Positions 35,706 to 48,070 of a DNA stretch of 64,000 nucleotides are shown in pieces. The notes beneath the pieces were generated by a model. It made no database searches. It was given only the letters and a program-made list of their open reading frames with translations, and was not told the DNA's origin. The first letter of the stretch is position 1. Every line of letters starts with the position of its first letter. A program made the translations under genes and the position numbers. The DNA is from Methylobacterium nodulans ORS 2060 (lineage in GTDB: Bacteria > Pseudomonadota > Alphaproteobacteria > Rhizobiales > Beijerinckiaceae), in the NCBI RefSeq assembly GCF_000022085.1, contig NC_011894.1, forward strand, positions 5,230,001 to 5,294,000, written 5' to 3'.

Positions 35706-38615
35706 GTGGACGACACGGCGCTGTTCGAGGCGAGCATCGCGGCCCTGCAGGCGCTTCCGGCCCTCGACCGGCTGATGGCCGGCCGCGCCTTGCCGTGCCT
35801 GTTCGTCGACGAGGCGGCCGAGCGCATCCTGTACGCTTCCCCTGCGGCAATTGGTCTCCGGGAGGCGATGGCGGATGCGGCGGGGCGCATCGACCCCGAG
35901 CTTCGCCTTGCGCAACAGCTGCGCGGGGTTCGACCTCTCGCGCCCGAGGCCGGGCCGCCGCGGCTCTCGCGGCTGCGGCTCGATCCGGGCCGGCTCTCCC
36001 CTCCGCTGGTCTGCGCGTGCCTCCAGGTCACCTTCAGCGACGGGCGACAGGCCCTTGCCCTGGTCCCGGTCGATCCCCTCCCCGCCCTGCGGCCGCGGCG
36101 CCGGGCCGCCGCCCCGGGCGTCGTGGGCGCGCCCGCACCGCCTGCGCCAGCTGCGCACACGCCCGCTCCGGCGGCCGACGCCGCCCCCATCCGCTTCCTC
36201 TGGCGCAGCGACGCGGGCGGTCGGCTGGTCGAGGCGACCCCATCCCTCGCGGATGCGGTCGGCGCCTCCCCGGTCGGGCAGCACTGGGACGAGCTTCTCG
36301 CCGGCACCGTCCTGACGCAGGACGATCGCCTCGCGGCGGCCCTCGAGGAGCACCGGACCTTCCGGGCGGTGCCGGTCCGCTGGCGGCTCGGCGAGAGCGA
36401 CCAGGGCGTGCAGGTGGATCTCTCGGGCGCGCCGCGCCTCGGAGAGGGACGGGCCTTCGCGGGCTTCAGCGGATTCGGGGTGATCCACCCGGATCGTGTC
36501 GCGGCCCTCCCGCCCCGGCCTCCGGCTTCGCCCGCAAGGCCGCGTCCGAGCCTGCGGGAGCGCGCGGCTGCCGTGATCTCCATCGGCCGCGCCGCGAATC
36601 CCGAGGCGCCCTCTCCTCCGCCGGGAGCCAATCCGGATTACGTCGCGGATCTTCCCGCCTTCGCGTCCCTCGCGGGCGCGACGCTCGCGGGCTTCGCCGG
36701 CATGATGGCCTCGACGTCCCTCAATCCCTTCGGCCTCGGCTGGACCTTCTGTTCGGATCCCGCCGACGAGGCCGGAGAGCCGGCCAGCGAGGAAGTGCCT
36801 CCCCGCGAGATTCCGGCCTCGCCGCCCCCCGGTCCGGATGCGCCCGGCCCGGGCGAGGCGGCCGCTGCGGCACCCTCCGAAGCGGCGCCCGAGGCGGTGA
36901 AGGCGCCCGAGTCCGCCCCGGAGCCCGCGGGGCGCAGGCCCCTTGCGGCGAGCCAGCTCTCTCTCAACGAGCATGCGGCCTTCCGGGAGATCGCGCGGGC
37001 GCTCGGCGCGCGTTTCGCAGGCGACCCGCCCGGGATGGATCCGGCGGCGGAGGGGGCGGATGACGGCGCGCCCCGCCGCGGCGGCGCCGTGACCCCGTTC
37101 CGCGGTGCCGCGGCGCCTGCCCGCCAGGCGGGTCGCGAACCGGCCGGCGCCGAGGATCCGTCGGCGCGCATCCTCGACCGGCTGCCGCTGGGCGTCCTGG
37201 TGCATCGCGGCGACGATGTGCTGTTCGCCAACCGGCGCCTGCTCGGCCTTGCCGGCTACGGGACGGCCGAAGACCTCTCGCAGGCCGGAGGCGCAGGGGC
37301 GCTGTTCAAGGGACGCGATCCCGCAAGCCTTCCCCCCACGGAGGCCGGATATCCGGTCTGCCTCGCGACGCGCGAGGGCGGGACGCTGCCGGTTGCGGTC
37401 ACGCTCACCACCGTCGAGTGGAGCGGCGCGCCCGCGAGCCTGCTGCTCCTGCGCCGTCTTCCGGATGCCGACCCGGCCCAGGACCTGGCCGCCGCCGAAC
37501 TCGACCTCGCCCGGCAGCAGGCGAATCTGCGCGAGATCGAGGCCGTCCTCGATTCCATGACCGACGGCGTCGTCACCCTCGACGGAAGCGGACGCATCCT
37601 CGACTTCAACAAGGGCGCCAAGGCGCTCTTCGGCCATGAGCCGCGGGAGGTCACGGGCGAGGACTTCTCCCTGCTCTTCACCCCCGACAGCCGGCCGGCC
37701 GTGCAGGCGGCGCTCCAGCGCGCCCGGTCCGGGGAGCCGGCGAGCATCGAGGCCATCGGCGAGCGGCGCGAGGGCATCCTTGCCCTCACCGTCGCGCCGA
37801 TCGCCGGCGAGGGCACGCGCCGCTTCTCCGCGCTGCTGCGCGACGTCACCGCCGCGCGGCGCACGGAGGCCGAGCTTTTGCGCGCCAAGCGGGCCGCCGA
37901 GGCGGCGAACAGCCAGAAGTCGGATTTCCTCGCCACGATCAGCCACGAGATCCGCACGCCCCTCAACGCCATCCTGGGCTTCACGGAAGTCATGATGGAG
38001 GAGCAGTTCGGGCCGATCGGCAACGAGCGCTATCGCGACTACCTGCGCGACATCCGCACCTCCGGCGAGCATGTGGTCAGCCTCGTCACCGACCTGCTCG
38101 ACCTCGCCAAGATCGAGGCGGGTCACCTCGACCTCAGCTTCACGGGGGTGGCGCTGAACGATCTCGTGGGCGCGAGCGTCTCGCTGATGCAGCCTCAGGC
38201 CGCCCGCCAGCGCGTCGTCGTCCGCACGAGCTTCGCGAGCGGCCTCAAGCCCGTCCTGGCCGACATGCGCTCCATGCGGCAGGCCGCCCTCAACCTGATC
38301 GCCAACGCGATCAAGTTCACGGATGCGGGCGGGCAGGTGATCGTCTCGACGGCGATGACCGACCGCGGCGGCGTCGCCCTGCGGGTGCGCGACACCGGAA
38401 TCGGCATGACGCCCGACGAGATCGAGACGGCGCTGCAGCCCTTCCGGCAGGTCGCGACCGCGCAGAACCGGCGCGGGCGCGGCACCGGGCTCGGCCTTCC
38501 TCTCACCAAGGCCCTGGTCGAGGCGAACCGGGGCACGCTGCGGGTGACGAGCCGCAAGCACGAGGGCACGCTGGTCGAGGTGCTGTTTCCCCCCGCTCGC
38601 GTGCTCGCCGGCTGA
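35706..38615 (+). CDS. PdhS/PleC-type PAS sensor histidine kinase
   Basis: A 969-residue cytoplasmic-looking kinase. The first 450 residues are alanine/proline-rich with no clear domain. PAS-like segments follow near 485-590 (ILDRLPLGVLVHRGDDVLFANRR) and 610-700 (MTDGVVTLDGSGRILDFN). HisKA has the phospho-histidine H747 in SHEIRTPLNAILGF, then EEQFGPIGNERYRDYLRDI, which is typical of the PdhS/PleC/DivJ family that controls DivK. The ATPase has NLIANAIKFTDAGG and GRGTGLGLPL. GTG 35706 is chosen because GGAG precedes it; an upstream GTG at 35601 is possible. Confidence 0.87.
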   Translation: MDDTALFEASIAALQALPALDRLMAGRALPCLFVDEAAERILYASPAAIGLREAMADAAGRIDPELRLAQQLRGVRPLAPEAGPPRLSRLRLDPGRLSPPLVCACLQVTFSDGRQALALVPVDPLPALRPRRRAAAPGVVGAPAPPAPAAHTPAPAADAAPIRFLWRSDAGGRLVEATPSLADAVGASPVGQHWDELLAGTVLTQDDRLAAALEEHRTFRAVPVRWRLGESDQGVQVDLSGAPRLGEGRAFAGFSGFGVIHPDRVAALPPRPPASPARPRPSLRERAAAVISIGRAANPEAPSPPPGANPDYVADLPAFASLAGATLAGFAGMMASTSLNPFGLGWTFCSDPADEAGEPASEEVPPREIPASPPPGPDAPGPGEAAAAAPSEAAPEAVKAPESAPEPAGRRPLAASQLSLNEHAAFREIARALGARFAGDPPGMDPAAEGADDGAPRRGGAVTPFRGAAAPARQAGREPAGAEDPSARILDRLPLGVLVHRGDDVLFANRRLLGLAGYGTAEDLSQAGGAGALFKGRDPASLPPTEAGYPVCLATREGGTLPVAVTLTTVEWSGAPASLLLLRRLPDADPAQDLAAAELDLARQQANLREIEAVLDSMTDGVVTLDGSGRILDFNKGAKALFGHEPREVTGEDFSLLFTPDSRPAVQAALQRARSGEPASIEAIGERREGILALTVAPIAGEGTRRFSALLRDVTAARRTEAELLRAKRAAEAANSQKSDFLATISHEIRTPLNAILGFTEVMMEEQFGPIGNERYRDYLRDIRTSGEHVVSLVTDLLDLAKIEAGHLDLSFTGVALNDLVGASVSLMQPQAARQRVVVRTSFASGLKPVLADMRSMRQAALNLIANAIKFTDAGGQVIVSTAMTDRGGVALRVRDTGIGMTPDEIETALQPFRQVATAQNRRGRGTGLGLPLTKALVEANRGTLRVTSRKHEGTLVEVLFPPARVLAG

Positions 38616-38622
38616 GCGGCTT

Positions 38623-38651
38623 CCCCGACCAGGGTCCATCTATCGTCGGGG
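38623..38651 (+). terminator. Weak inverted repeat after the kinase gene
   Basis: CCCCGAC and GTCGGGG are separated by 15 bases, 8 bases after the kinase stop. The loop is long and there is no T-run, so termination is uncertain. Confidence 0.35.
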
Positions 38652-38728
38652 CGCCGAACGGCGCTAGAATTGTGCGGTGCGGCGAGGCTTGCCCGGGGCT
38701 CGGCCGCGCGCTCCGCCAGGGAACCGTC

Positions 38729-40063
38729 ATGACGATCCGCCACGTGCTGAGCGCCGCTCTCGCCGGGACCCTGCTCGCCGCGGCGGCCCCGCGCTGCGCA
38801 GCGGCGGACGGTCTCTCCGTGGCGCTCCTCACCCAGCGCACCGGCCCGGCCGCGGTGACGGGCGAGGCGCTCGCCAACGGCTTCTCCGACTATTTCACGA
38901 TGCTCAACCAGCGCGATCGGGGCATCGGGGGCCAGCGCATCGCCGTCGCCGAGTGCGAGACCGGCGGAAGCGTTGAGCGCGGGCTGTCCTGCTACGAGGC
39001 CGCCAAGGCGCAGGGCGTCGTCGCCGTCAATCCGGGGGGCGCCGACCTCGCCCTGGCGCTCCTCAACGCCAGCGCGGCGGACCGCATCCCCCTGGTGACC
39101 GTCGCGGCGGGGCCCTCGGTCACGGCTCTCGGCCGCATCTTCCCCTATGCCTTCGCGCCTCCCGCGACCGTCTGGGACGGGCTGAGCATCGCGCTCGCCT
39201 ATCTCATCGACGAGCTCGACGGACCGGAGAACCTGCAGGGACGGCGCATCGCCTACCTCCACCGGGACAGCGCGGCGGGCCGCGATCCGGTCCGCATGCT
39301 GGAGGGGCTTGCGGAGGAGTTCGGCTTCAGCTTGCGCAGCTACGCCCTGCCGGACGCGCCGGAGGGCAAGGCCGCCGATGTCTGGCGCGCCGCCAAGGCG
39401 GCCTCCCCCGACTACCTGCTCCTCGACGGCTCGGCCGGGTTCGCGGGCGATCCGGTCACGGATGCGGCTGCGGCGGGAATCCCGCTCGGCCGCGTCATCG
39501 CGCTCGGCGGGCCAGGGATCGAGGCCCTGCGCCGGGCGGGGCCGGCCGCGAAGGGATTCAAGGAGATCACGTGGCACGCGGCCACGGACAGCTTCCCGGC
39601 CTTCGATCAGATGGACCTCCTCGTCATCGATGCGGGCCTCTCCCGCACCGAGAAGGACCGGGCGACCGGCCTCCTGTACAACCGGGGCGTCTATGCGGCG
39701 GTGGTGATGGCGGAGGGCATCCGCAACGCGCAGCGTCTCGCCGGGCGCCGGATCGTCGACGGCGACGCCGTGCAGCGCGGGCTCGAGGCCGTGAACCTCG
39801 ACGGGGCGCGCTGGAAGGAACTCGGCCTGACCGGGTTCGCGGCGAGCCTGCGGCTCTCCTGCACCAATCACAGCGGCCATCTGGCGGGCTTCGTGCTCGA
39901 GTGGAACGGCGCCAAGTGGGTGCAGGTGAGCGACAAGATCGCGCCCCTGCGCCAGCGCCTGCGTCCCCGGCTCGATTCCGCGGCGACGGAGTTCGTCGCC
40001 CGCGCCGCGACCGAGACGGGACAGCCCTGGCCGGAGCGACCGGCGCCCTGCGACCGGACCTAA
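38729..40063 (+). CDS. Orphan ABC transporter binding protein (branched-chain/urea type)
   Basis: A 444-residue periplasmic protein of the Peripla_BP_6 family. Its signal peptide is RHVLSAALAGTLLAAAAPRCAAA. LSVALLTQRTGPAAVTGEALANGF opens the ligand domain, with GVVAVNPGGADLALALLN and RRIAYLHRDSAAGRDPV after it. It has no permease or ATPase gene beside it, so it either uses a distant transporter or acts as a sensor partner of the kinase upstream. The ligand is unknown. Confidence 0.85.
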   Translation: MTIRHVLSAALAGTLLAAAAPRCAAADGLSVALLTQRTGPAAVTGEALANGFSDYFTMLNQRDRGIGGQRIAVAECETGGSVERGLSCYEAAKAQGVVAVNPGGADLALALLNASAADRIPLVTVAAGPSVTALGRIFPYAFAPPATVWDGLSIALAYLIDELDGPENLQGRRIAYLHRDSAAGRDPVRMLEGLAEEFGFSLRSYALPDAPEGKAADVWRAAKAASPDYLLLDGSAGFAGDPVTDAAAAGIPLGRVIALGGPGIEALRRAGPAAKGFKEITWHAATDSFPAFDQMDLLVIDAGLSRTEKDRATGLLYNRGVYAAVVMAEGIRNAQRLAGRRIVDGDAVQRGLEAVNLDGARWKELGLTGFAASLRLSCTNHSGHLAGFVLEWNGAKWVQVSDKIAPLRQRLRPRLDSAATEFVARAATETGQPWPERPAPCDRT

Positions 40064-40311
40064 GGTCCTGCTGCCATTCCGCCGTATCCGGCCCATGATG
40101 CGGCGGCTCGTCTGGAGCCAAGATTTCATCTCTTCTTTGAGGACGACCTGAGAAACGCGCGTCCTGGCCGAATCACAGGGCAATAGACTTGTCGCGTGGC
40201 GGGCGCTTCCATCGGCGGCCGGCAGGGGCTAAGTGCGCATGCAGTCGCCGGACGGTCGATCTCTGCGGAGACACCGGGCCGCGACGCTGCCCAGGAGGAC
40301 GCGCCCCCGCG

Positions 40312-41661
40312 ATGACCACCACGACCACAGCCCAGGCCACCGCCGCCGACGCCCTCGCGTCGCAGAACCCGACCATCGCCGCCTACGACACCCGGGCGCG
40401 CATCCGGGCCATCATCGGCTCGTCGTCGGGCAATCTCGTCGAGTGGTACGATTTCTATGCCTATGCCTTCACGGCGATCTATTTCAAGGACGCGTTCTTC
40501 CCCGGCTCCGACCCGACGGTCCAGCTCATCAACACCGCGGCGGTCTTCGCCATCGGCTTCCTGATGCGGCCGATCGGCGGATGGCTGTTCGGCCGCGTCG
40601 CCGACCGGTTCGGCCGCAAGACCTCGATGCTGATCTCCGTCCTGATGATGTGCCTCGGCTCGCTCGTTATCGCGGTGCTGCCGACCTACGGGCAGATCGG
40701 CCTCCTCGCCCCGGTGCTGCTGCTTCTCGCCCGCATGGTGCAGGGGCTCTCGGTCGGCGGCGAGTACGGCACCAGCGCGACCTACATGAGCGAGGTGGCG
40801 CTGAAGGGCCGGCGCGGCTTCTACGGCTCGTTCCAGTACGTCACGCTGATCGGCGGGCAGTTGCTCGCCTCGCTCGTCGTCGTCCTGGTGACCCTCGCGC
40901 TCAGCGACCAGGAGATGTCCGCCTGGGGGTGGCGCATCCCCTTCTTCATCGGCGCGCTCGCCGCTGTGGTCGCCCTCTATCTCCGGCGCTCCCTGCACGA
41001 GACCTCGACGGAGCAGACCCGCGGCTCACGGGAAGCCGGCAGCGTGCGGGCGCTCTGGCACCATCACCGCCGCGCCTTCCTGACGGTGCTCGGCTACACC
41101 GCCGGCGGCTCGCTGATCTTCTACACCTTCACCACCTATATGCAGAAATACCTCGTCAACACGACGCACATGGACAAGAAGACCGCCAACCTGGTGATGA
41201 CGGCGGTCCTGTTCACCTACATGGTGGTGCAGCCGCTGTTCGGGCTCTTCGCCGATAGGTTCGGCCGCAAGACCGCGATGCTGATCTTCGGCGCCTCGAC
41301 CACATTGCTGACGGTGCCGCTGCTGCACGCGATCGGCTCCGCCAAGGATCCGATCCTCGCCTATGGCCTGATCACGGCGGCGCTGCTCTGCGTGTCGTTC
41401 TACACCTCGATCAGCGGCCTCGTGAAAGCCGAGATGTTCCCGGCCGAGGTGCGCGCGCTCGGTGTCGGCCTCTCCTACGCCATCGCCAACGCGATCTTCG
41501 GCGGCTCGGCCGAGTTCGTGGCGCTGCAGTTCAAGGATCTGGGCGTGGAGACCTGGTTCTTCTGGTACGTGACGGGCATGTGCGCCATCGCGTTCCTGAC
41601 CTCCCTGCAGATGCCCGACAGCCGCCGCTCCGGCTACCTGCAGGGCGACGGCACCGCCTGA
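40312..41661 (+). CDS. MHS-family MFS organic-acid:proton symporter
   Basis: A 449-residue, twelve-helix permease of the metabolite:H+ symporter group (KgtP/ShiA/ProP relatives). The family start [18 protein letters not shown] is present, as are MFS loops [13 protein letters not shown] and [12 protein letters not shown], and [14 protein letters not shown] and [24 protein letters not shown]. It probably imports a dicarboxylate or similar acid; 2-oxoglutarate is a common substrate but not provable here. AGGAGG is present but 13 bases before the ATG. Confidence 0.9.
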   Translation: MTTTTTAQATAADALASQNPTIAAYDTRARIRAIIGSSSGNLVEWYDFYAYAFTAIYFKDAFFPGSDPTVQLINTAAVFAIGFLMRPIGGWLFGRVADRFGRKTSMLISVLMMCLGSLVIAVLPTYGQIGLLAPVLLLLARMVQGLSVGGEYGTSATYMSEVALKGRRGFYGSFQYVTLIGGQLLASLVVVLVTLALSDQEMSAWGWRIPFFIGALAAVVALYLRRSLHETSTEQTRGSREAGSVRALWHHHRRAFLTVLGYTAGGSLIFYTFTTYMQKYLVNTTHMDKKTANLVMTAVLFTYMVVQPLFGLFADRFGRKTAMLIFGASTTLLTVPLLHAIGSAKDPILAYGLITAALLCVSFYTSISGLVKAEMFPAEVRALGVGLSYAIANAIFGGSAEFVALQFKDLGVETWFFWYVTGMCAIAFLTSLQMPDSRRSGYLQGDGTA

Positions 41662-41723
41662 ACCTCGGCCGGGGAAGGGCGTTGGCTTTGCGAGACATCC
41701 TCCGCCGAGAGAAGGATTCAGCG

Positions 41724-41996
41724 ATGCGCCCCACCCGCCTGATCGGCCTCGCGCTCATGGCCGCCTCCCTCGGTGCGGCCCCGCTCGCGGCCCAGACCGC
41801 CGACCCGGGGGCGCCGCTCCCGGGCCCGCGCACCAACGAGCCGACCAGCACCGGCACGACGACCCGCACCATCACGTCGACCGGCCAGACAAAGCCGCCG
41901 GGCCGGGCCGCGGCCCCGCGGGAGGGCAACCAGCCCGACCGGATCAAGGAGATCAACCGCAGGATCGATACCGGCATCTGCATCGGCTGCAACTGA
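41724..41996 (+). CDS. Small exported hypothetical protein
   Basis: A 90-residue protein. Its signal peptide (RLIGLALMAASLGAAPLAAQ) is followed by a threonine/proline-rich, disordered middle and a conserved-looking end, PDRIKEINRRIDTGICIGCN, with two cysteines that could form a disulfide or bind a cofactor. GAAGGA precedes the ATG. It lies 60 bases after the MHS permease and may be co-transcribed. Confidence 0.65.
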   Translation: MRPTRLIGLALMAASLGAAPLAAQTADPGAPLPGPRTNEPTSTGTTTRTITSTGQTKPPGRAAAPREGNQPDRIKEINRRIDTGICIGCN

Positions 41997-42242
41997 TCCA
42001 GGTCAAAGCCCTCTGCTTCCGCCCGTGCGAGACCGCCCGTCACACGACCGAGACGCTGTCCAGCCGCGCGCCCGCGTCCGGATGTCTTGTCGAGTCGAGG
42101 GGCGGCGGGAGACCGGATTATCCGAAAGGCGTTAGACGGAAGAATCCGTTGCCGGCCGGGCTCCCGCGGGATTAACACCACCTGACAGGCAGCGGATCAC
42201 CGATGCGGAGGATCCGGCGAAGGTGACGACAGGGAGAGCGCC

Positions 42243-44192
<1,950 letters not shown>

Positions 44193-44200
44193 GCCTTGCG

Positions 44201-44251
44201 CCCCGCCTCAGGCGGGGGGTCGGCAGCCGCGCGGGCGGGCCCGGCCCGCGC
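44201..44251 (+). other. Two intercistronic hairpins between acs and the DUF485 gene
   Basis: CCCCGCC/GGCGGGG with a TCA loop (44201-44217) is followed by GCGCGGGC/GCCCGCGC (44229-44251). Neither has a T-run. They may shield acs mRNA from decay or reduce read-through into the transporter genes. Confidence 0.55.
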
Positions 44252-44275
44252 CGCCCACCACAGGGAGGAACCCCG

Positions 44276-44584
44276 ATGTCCGGCCTGGACACTGCGCGCA
44301 TCCTGCACAACCCGAAGTTCCGCGAGCTGGTGGAGCAGCGGACGCGGTTCGGCTGGGTGCTCTCCGGCGTGATGCTGGGGATCTATCTCGGCTTCATCCT
44401 GCTGGTGGCCTTCGCCAAGGGCTTTCTCGCCCTGAAGATCGGCGCGGGCGTGACCTCGCTCGGCATCCTGCTCGGCCTCGGCGTGATCCTGGCGGCCTTC
44501 GGGCTCACCGGTCTGTATGTGCAGCGCGCCAACGGCCGCTTCGACGACCTCACCCGCGCCCTCGCCCGGGACCTCGCCCGATGA
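44276..44584 (+). CDS. DUF485 membrane protein (YjcH-like)
   Basis: A 102-residue inner-membrane protein with two helices ([20 protein letters not shown] and [20 protein letters not shown]) preceded by the typical [16 protein letters not shown]. It almost always precedes the acetate permease gene; its stop overlaps actP's ATG by four bases. It is presumed to aid ActP assembly or activity, though the exact role is not known. Confidence 0.93.
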   Translation: MSGLDTARILHNPKFRELVEQRTRFGWVLSGVMLGIYLGFILLVAFAKGFLALKIGAGVTSLGILLGLGVILAAFGLTGLYVQRANGRFDDLTRALARDLAR

Positions 44585-46272
44585 TCCGCCGCGGCCTGCC
44601 CCTCCTTCTTCTCCTCCTGGCGGCGCTCGCCGCCACCGCCGCCGCGGCGGCCGGGCCGGATCTCGGCGCCGTGCAGAAGCAGGGCCTGAACTGGACGGCG
44701 ATCGGCATGTTCCTGCTGTTCGTGCTCGGCACGCTCGGCATCACCTACCGGGCCGCCGCCCAGACCCGCTCGGCGGCGGATTTCTACGCCGCCGGCGGCG
44801 GCATCTCGGCCGGCCAGAACGCGCTCGCCATCGCGGGCGACTACATGTCGGCGGCCTCGTTTCTGGGCATCTCGGGCCTGGTCTTCGCCTCGGGCTTCGA
44901 CGGGCTGATCTACTCGATCGGCTTCCTGGTCGGCTGGCCGATCGTGCTGTTCCTGATCGCCGAGCGCCTGCGCAACCTGGGCAAGTTCACCTTCGCGGAC
45001 GTGGCCTCGTTCCGGCTCGACCAGACCCGGATCCGCCTGCTGTCGGCCACCGGCACGCTGGTGGTGGTGGCCTTCTACCTGATCGCCCAGATGGTGGGCG
45101 CGGGCAAGCTGATCCAGCTGCTGTTTGGGCTCGACTACCTCTATGCGGTGGTGCTGGTCGGGCTGCTGATGATCGTCTACGTGGCCTTCGGCGGCATGAA
45201 GGCGACGACCTGGGTGCAGATCATCAAGGCCTGCCTGCTGTTGGCGGGGGCCAGCTTCATGGCGGCGGCGGTGCTGTGGCGCTACGGCTTCAACCCGGAG
45301 GCGCTGTTTGCGGCCGCGGTGCAGGAGCATCCCCAGCACGACGCCATCATGGCGCCGGGCGGGCTGGTCAGCGACCCGATCTCGGCCCTCTCGCTGGGCC
45401 TGGGGCTGATGTTCGGCACCGCCGGGCTGCCGCACATCCTGATGCGGTTCTTCACGGTGGCGGATGCGCGGGCGGCGCGCAAGTCGGTGTTCTACGCCAC
45501 CGGCCTGATCGCCTATTTCTACATCCTGACCTTCATCATCGGGTTTGGGGCGATCACCTTCCTGATGAGCGATCCGGGCTACTTCAAGCCGGGGCCGGAG
45601 GGGGCCTACGACCGGGTGGCGGGGCTGATCGGCGGGACCAACATGGCGGCGATCCACCTGGCCAACGCCACCGGCGGGGCGCTGTTTCTGGGCTTCATCT
45701 CGGCGGTGGCGTTTGCGACCATCCTGGCGGTGGTGGCGGGCCTGACGCTGGCGGGGGCCTCGGCGGTGAGCCACGACCTCTACGCGCAGGTGCTGGCGCG
45801 GGGCCGGACCTCGGAGCAGCAGGAGGTGCGGCTGTCGAAGCTGGCGGCGGTGGCGATCGGGCTGGTGGCGATCGGGCTGGGCTACGTGTTCGAGAACCAG
45901 AACGTGGCCTTCATGGTGGGGCTGGCCTTCGCGGTGGCGGCGAGCTGCAACTTCCCGGTTCTGGCGATGTCGATCCTGTGGAAGGGGACGACCACGACCG
46001 GGGCGCTGGTGGGCGGGCTGATCGGGCTGGTGAGCGCGGTGGTGATGGTGGTGCTGTCGAAGGCGGTGTGGGTGGCGACGCTGGGGTTTGCGACGGCGCT
46101 GTTTCCGTACGACAACCCGGCGCTGTTCTCGATGCCCGTGGCCTTCCTGGCGATCTGGGCGGTGTCGTCGCTCGATGCCAGCGCCCGGGCGCGCCGGGAG
46201 CGCGACAGCTTCGAGGCGCAGTATGTCCGCTCCGAGACCGGCATCGGCGCCGCCGCCGCTCACGCCCATTGA
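44581..46272 (+). CDS. actP: Acetate/cation symporter
   Basis: A 563-residue solute:sodium symporter family permease for acetate and short carboxylates. It has a cleavable-looking hydrophobic N-terminus, then about 13 helices with [33 protein letters not shown] (split here only as one family block), and [23 protein letters not shown], both diagnostic. The gene uses CTG and GTG almost exclusively in its second half, unlike neighbours that favour CTC. It is followed by a strong bidirectional hairpin. Confidence 0.94.
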   Translation: MIRRGLPLLLLLLAALAATAAAAAGPDLGAVQKQGLNWTAIGMFLLFVLGTLGITYRAAAQTRSAADFYAAGGGISAGQNALAIAGDYMSAASFLGISGLVFASGFDGLIYSIGFLVGWPIVLFLIAERLRNLGKFTFADVASFRLDQTRIRLLSATGTLVVVAFYLIAQMVGAGKLIQLLFGLDYLYAVVLVGLLMIVYVAFGGMKATTWVQIIKACLLLAGASFMAAAVLWRYGFNPEALFAAAVQEHPQHDAIMAPGGLVSDPISALSLGLGLMFGTAGLPHILMRFFTVADARAARKSVFYATGLIAYFYILTFIIGFGAITFLMSDPGYFKPGPEGAYDRVAGLIGGTNMAAIHLANATGGALFLGFISAVAFATILAVVAGLTLAGASAVSHDLYAQVLARGRTSEQQEVRLSKLAAVAIGLVAIGLGYVFENQNVAFMVGLAFAVAASCNFPVLAMSILWKGTTTTGALVGGLIGLVSAVVMVVLSKAVWVATLGFATALFPYDNPALFSMPVAFLAIWAVSSLDASARARRERDSFEAQYVRSETGIGAAAAHAH

Positions 46273-46283
46273 CGCGGCCGAAA

Positions 46284-46308
46284 CCGCCCTCCCCTGGCGG
46301 GAGGGCGG
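46284..46308. terminator. Bidirectional terminator
   Basis: CCGCCCTCCC and GGGAGGGCGG form a 10-base perfect stem around CTGGC, between the convergent stops of actP (+) and the sugar-transferase gene (-). A short CCTTCCTC tract follows on the plus strand. Confidence 0.75.
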
Positions 46309-46314
46309 CCTTCC

Positions 46315-47835
46315 TCAATAGGCGTTCTCGGTCTTCAGCAGCGCGAAGGGCGTCATCGCCAGGATCTGCAGGTCGAAGAACACCGACCAGTTCTCGATGT
46401 AGTAGAGGTCGTGCTCGACACGGCGCTGGATCTTCTCGCTGGTGTCGGTCTCGCCGCGCCAGCCGTTGATCTGGGCCCAGCCGGTGAGACCCGGCTTGAC
46501 CTTGTGGCGGGCGAAATAGCCGTCGACGACCTGATCGTACAGGGTGTTGGCGGCCTTGGCCTGGAGCGCGTGCGGCCGCGGCCCCACCAGCGACAGGTCG
46601 CCCTTCAGCACGTTGAACAGCTGCGGCAGCTCGTCGAGGGAGGTCTTGCGGATGAAGCGCCCGACCGGCGTCACCCGCGGATCGTTCTTCGTGACCAGCC
46701 TGGCCGCGCCCGCGTCGCTCTGGTCGACATACATCGACCGGAACTTGTAGACCTCGATCAGCTCGTTGTTGAAGCCGTAGCGCTTCTGCCGGAAGAGGAC
46801 CGGTCCCCGCGAGGTCAGCCTCACGGCGAGCGCGACCGCCAGCATCACGGGCGCGAAGGCGATCAGAAGAAGGCCACCGACGACGCGGTCGAACAGGGTC
46901 TTCACCACCACGTCCCAGTCGGCGATGGGCTTGTCGAACAGGTCGAGCACCGGCACGGAGCCGAGATAGGAGTAGCTGCGCGGGCGCAGCCTGAGCTTGC
47001 TCGCATGCGCCGAGAGGCGGATGTCGATGGGCAGCACCCAGAGCTTCGACAGCATCTGCAGGATGCGGGCCTCGGCCGAGATCGGCAGGGTGAAGACGAT
47101 GAGGTCGAGCCGCGTGTTGCGCGCGTAGATCACGAGATCGCTCACGGTGCCGAGCTTCGGATATCCCGCGACCACATCCGAGGAGCGCCCGTCCGAGCGG
47201 TCGTCGAACACGCCGACGATGCGGATCCCCGAATCCGGCTGCCATTCGAGCGCCTCGATCAGCGCCTCGGCAGGCTCGCCCCCGCCCACGATCGCGGTGC
47301 GGCGGTCGAAGCGGCCGCGCCGCATCTGCGCGGTCACGATGACCGACAGGATGAGCCGCCCGGCGAGCAGGAGCACCAGTCCCACGACGAAGAACACGCC
47401 GAGCCACAGGCGGGAATAGTGATCGCCGAGCTTGGCGAAGAACAGCACGGTCGCTGCGAGCAGGACGACCAGCGACCATCCGAGCACCACCCGCAAGCCC
47501 ACCGAGAAGAAGGCCCGGAAGGCGCGGATGCCGTAGGTGCCGGCGGCCTGCAGTACCGCCACGTTGAGCCCCGCAAGCCCGAAGATCGCCGCGAGATACC
47601 CCGCATGCAGGGGGATGATCCCGCGCAGCAGGACGAGCTGCACCAGGATGCCGGTGACCGCGATGAGGGCGAACTCCCCGGCGCGGACGCAGCCGGTGAG
47701 CACGATCGGCGACAGCGGGCCTCCACTCCGGGGCGGAACGAGGTTCTCGGCCGGGGGCATCGCCGCCCGCGGGCCTGCCTGCGCCGGCTGGGCTGCGGCC
47801 GTTTTCAGGATGTCGCGAACGTTGAACGCAGTCAT
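46315..47835 (-). CDS. Undecaprenyl-phosphate glucose phosphotransferase (WcaJ-like)
   Basis: A 506-residue polyprenyl-phosphate hexose-1-phosphate transferase that starts exopolysaccharide repeat units on the inner membrane. Four or five N-terminal helices are followed by a nucleotide-like domain ([19 protein letters not shown]). A membrane hairpin ([20 protein letters not shown]) precedes the catalytic domain with [36 protein letters not shown] and [15 protein letters not shown]. Glucose specificity is the family default and is not proven. Confidence 0.92.
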   Translation of the reverse strand: MTAFNVRDILKTAAAQPAQAGPRAAMPPAENLVPPRSGGPLSPIVLTGCVRAGEFALIAVTGILVQLVLLRGIIPLHAGYLAAIFGLAGLNVAVLQAAGTYGIRAFRAFFSVGLRVVLGWSLVVLLAATVLFFAKLGDHYSRLWLGVFFVVGLVLLLAGRLILSVIVTAQMRRGRFDRRTAIVGGGEPAEALIEALEWQPDSGIRIVGVFDDRSDGRSSDVVAGYPKLGTVSDLVIYARNTRLDLIVFTLPISAEARILQMLSKLWVLPIDIRLSAHASKLRLRPRSYSYLGSVPVLDLFDKPIADWDVVVKTLFDRVVGGLLLIAFAPVMLAVALAVRLTSRGPVLFRQKRYGFNNELIEVYKFRSMYVDQSDAGAARLVTKNDPRVTPVGRFIRKTSLDELPQLFNVLKGDLSLVGPRPHALQAKAANTLYDQVVDGYFARHKVKPGLTGWAQINGWRGETDTSEKIQRRVEHDLYYIENWSVFFDLQILAMTPFALLKTENAY

Positions 47836-48070
47836 GTCGCGTCTTCCGGCTACGCGGCGCCCCGTCCCGCGGGGCGATCGGGCGCAATGCGGCCGCGGTT
47901 CGACGGCTCCGGGGCACGCGCGCAGGCTGGCGGTCGGGCGGGCGCCGTCGGCGGGCCGGCACCCCGCCGGCGGGCGACCCGGTCGTGGCCGGGCGGCCGG
48001 CGCGGCGGCGGATGACGGCCGAGGGGCGATGCCCGGCGGGATTTATGTGCGGCGAGCCCTCACGGAAGCC
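47836..48070. other. 235-base GC-rich gap
   Basis: It separates two minus-strand polysaccharide genes. I see no gene and no strong hairpin beyond GC-rich runs. The promoter or leader of the WcaJ-like gene must lie here. Confidence 0.4.

Noticed and set aside
35466..38639. Very long minus-strand open frame (over 1000 codons) opposite the histidine kinase
   Set aside because: High-GC genes leave long open frames on the other strand. The translation is rich in Arg, Gly and Ala with no domains, whereas the plus strand has clear kinase motifs.
44383..46269. Minus-strand frame of over 600 codons opposite actP
   Set aside because: Low-complexity His/Arg/Gln-rich translation, a by-product of the CTG/GTG-rich coding strand.
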